Below, piece by piece: positions 15,840-17,500 of a DNA stretch of 17,500 bases; the stretch's first letter is position 1, and every line of letters begins with the position of its first letter. Made by a program: the position numbers and the translations under genes. The DNA comes from Chromera velia. Its lineage: Eukaryota > Sar > Chromeraceae. Location: NCBI GenBank assembly GCA_018398765.1, contig JAHBMJ010001338.1, forward strand, positions 1 through 17,500, written 5' to 3'. The notes under the pieces were generated by a model, which had not been told where the DNA came from, made no database searches, and worked only from the letters and a program-made list of their open reading frames with translations.

Positions 15840-17500
15840 TCACAATATTCTCTCTGCAAACTGATTCCGCAAAGCGTCGAGGGCTGCCGCCGGCCCATGA
15901 GCGGCTCTGATGGCGTCCACCTCTCGCACTTTCTCCTCCAGAGCGCGTTTGGACTGGAGAAAAGCCTTGAAGCCGCCATTCGGGAGGGGCACCCGGGTGC
16001 CCGGAAAGTCTTCTCCACCCAGGGCGAAATAGACGTTCGTGGTGACCCCTCCGACAGTATAGGTTCTCTTGACCCGGTTGTCACCGGACGACCCCCCTGA
16101 CGGCACTCCTGCCGCTGGTGCCTCGCCTCCTCCCCCTGCTCCTGCAGCTGAGCTAGACCCTCTGTCTCGAGCCCGCTCAGGCACCGGAGGAGGTCGTCTC
16201 CCACGCCCTCCCCCTGGAACTGCAGCAGCAGCAGCTGCTGCTGCTGGTGCTCCCCCTCTGCCCCCACTGAGCAGCTCCCCTACCGAGGTGTCCGACGATG
16301 CGCTTGCTCGCCCTGCAGCAACGACATTTCCTGCAGACAAACGTACAGATCATGCACTACAGGTCCATGCATTCAACATGAGTTCACATCATCAGGTATG
16401 ATACATACTGATTTCAAACCACAGTGAGGAGCGGCTAAAAGAAAGAAATGCTGCGACTGCAATTTGGCAAGAAGATGAAGCCAAAAACAGAGAGTGAGGG
16501 AAAAGAGGGTTCCATGAAGAACGTTAATTCTGATTACAGATCGGTGTTACGAAAGCTAGACGGATGATGTGCATTGCATGTAGCTGTCAATCTCAGATAG
16601 TAACGCTCCAGGCTGATCGAGTGACTGACTTGATTGAGAGAGAGAAGGCTGTGGAAGTTGCTGTGCCCGGATGGAGGTGGGGGCGTGAAGACGGACGTCG
16701 GACTTCCCTGCGTGAGATCCAGGGGCAGACGAAGCGGCAGGGGCAGATGAAAAGCTTGAGTGCCCCCCCCCCCCCTGTGCAGGAGCAGAGGCGGGCTCCT
16801 CAGAGGCAGATGCAGGAAGTGGCTGGAGCAACTCCGTCAGGAGCTGCAACTGTTCGTCGGAGGCACCCAAGATCTGCATGGCTTCCTTCAGATCTGCCCT
16901 GTTGGACGGTGTCGGCTGCAAAAGCAGGCAACAGAACCAACCACAGTTAGGGACGCCGGAAGAGACGAAGAAATGAAGCTCCAAAGAAAGAAGGGAAAAA
17001 CCGAAGGAAGAGAGCGAACATTTCAGGGACCATAGTGACGAAAACTGGAATGGAAAGAGAACTAAAAATGAATGAATGAATGGATGGATGAGTGGATGGA
17101 TGGATGGATGGATGGATCAATGAATGAATGAAGGCAAAAGCCGTGTGATCACTCGAAAAAAACTTCCACAGGGCCATCTGAATCACTTACACAGGAAGCA
17201 ACAAAAGAATATGCGTGCTTTTGCCCTGACCGAGACGACTTTTTGAAGGTGGCTTTGAAATTGCTCTCCGTTCTGCACCCTTTTATCCTTATGTGTTTTT
17301 GTAAGATCGGTACGACTAGGTCTTAGTGTTGTTCGGCTTTGCCTCTTTTTCTGTGCCTAGACTTTAAAGACTAACCAATACGGACCAACCTGAAGAAATC
17401 TGATCATGACGTTGATCAGACGGTCGACCTCCGAGTCGTTCTCGTCCAGACGCTTCACAGCTCTGCGCACAATGGCTTCTGGGTCAAAGCTGGGAGGCAA
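15840..17500 (-). CDS. Unidentified protein, last three exons (partial at the right edge)
   Basis: Reading leftward: exon 17500-17390, intron with GTTGGT donor and TTTGCAG acceptor, exon 16915-16630, intron with GTCAGT donor and GTCTGCAG acceptor, exon 16330-15840 ending in TGA (15842-15840). The junctions are phase 0 and phase 1, and the frame stays open for 295 residues. The visible N-terminal part is helical and well ordered (AVKRLDENDSEVDRLINVMI, then LKEAMQILGASDEQLQLLTE). A long Ser/Ala/Gly/Pro-rich linker follows, with a poly-Ala run. The C-terminal 75 residues look folded again (YTVGGVTTNVYFALGGEDF; a charged helix to FAERIL). No family recognised; an adaptor or scaffold is conceivable but unproven. 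The middle exon contains a run of 13 G, and the last exon a CAG/CTG palindrome. The gene starts beyond the window and is convergent with eIF2γ. Confidence 0.72.
17069..17132. repeat. GAAT/GGAT tetranucleotide repeats in an intron of the minus-strand gene
   Basis: AATG units, then GGAT units, then AATG again, lying between the exons at 16915 and 17390. Its placement repeats the pattern of tetranucleotide arrays within introns seen in eIF2γ. Confidence 0.92.

Noticed and set aside
16069-16401. + strand Pro/Ala-rich frame
   Set aside because: It is the antisense shadow of the GC-rich last exon of the minus-strand gene.

Overview
This is nuclear DNA from an intron-rich eukaryote. Spliceosomal introns interrupt every gene, microsatellites fill the introns, and the only protein identified with certainty is eukaryotic translation initiation factor 2 subunit gamma (eIF2γ). 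The ribonuclease-inhibitor-style leucine-rich-repeat gene, the long microsatellite-rich introns and the moderate GC content fit a free-living protist, most likely a photosynthetic alveolate such as a chromerid. That placement is inference; the sequence alone does not prove it.

Layout, left to right. (1) 1-923: a CA microsatellite and probably intronic or upstream DNA of the next gene. (2) 924-2520, + strand: the 3' exons of a leucine-rich-repeat gene, with every visible intron in phase 1. (3) 2616-3277: a 646-bp inverted-repeat mobile element with an exact 8-bp target-site duplication (TSD), carrying two further hairpins inside. (4) 3876-9561, + strand: a complete 11-exon eIF2γ gene, reconstructed at 453 residues with every junction in frame. 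(5) 9562-10254: its 3' flank. (6) 10255-13245: a mosaic of nested inverted-repeat elements. It holds a hAT-like element at 11031-12373 (exact 8-bp TSD, subterminal AGGTGCA repeats, internal 38-bp minisatellite) and a CCCTGCAA-ended element at 12587-13186 that contains a second copy of the family seen in (3). (7) 13246-15839: intergenic DNA, mostly simple repeats. (8) 15840-17500, - strand: the last three exons of an unidentified gene, convergent with eIF2γ and running off the right edge.

No operon logic applies. eIF2γ is a housekeeping gene that delivers initiator tRNA to the ribosome; its neighbours are unrelated. The most unusual signal is in splicing. All 14 inferred 5' splice sites carry G at +5, while +3 is most often C. 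In eIF2γ several donors have grown into GTNN tetranucleotide arrays that start exactly at the splice site. No CRISPR array, tRNA, rRNA or bacterial-type system was seen.
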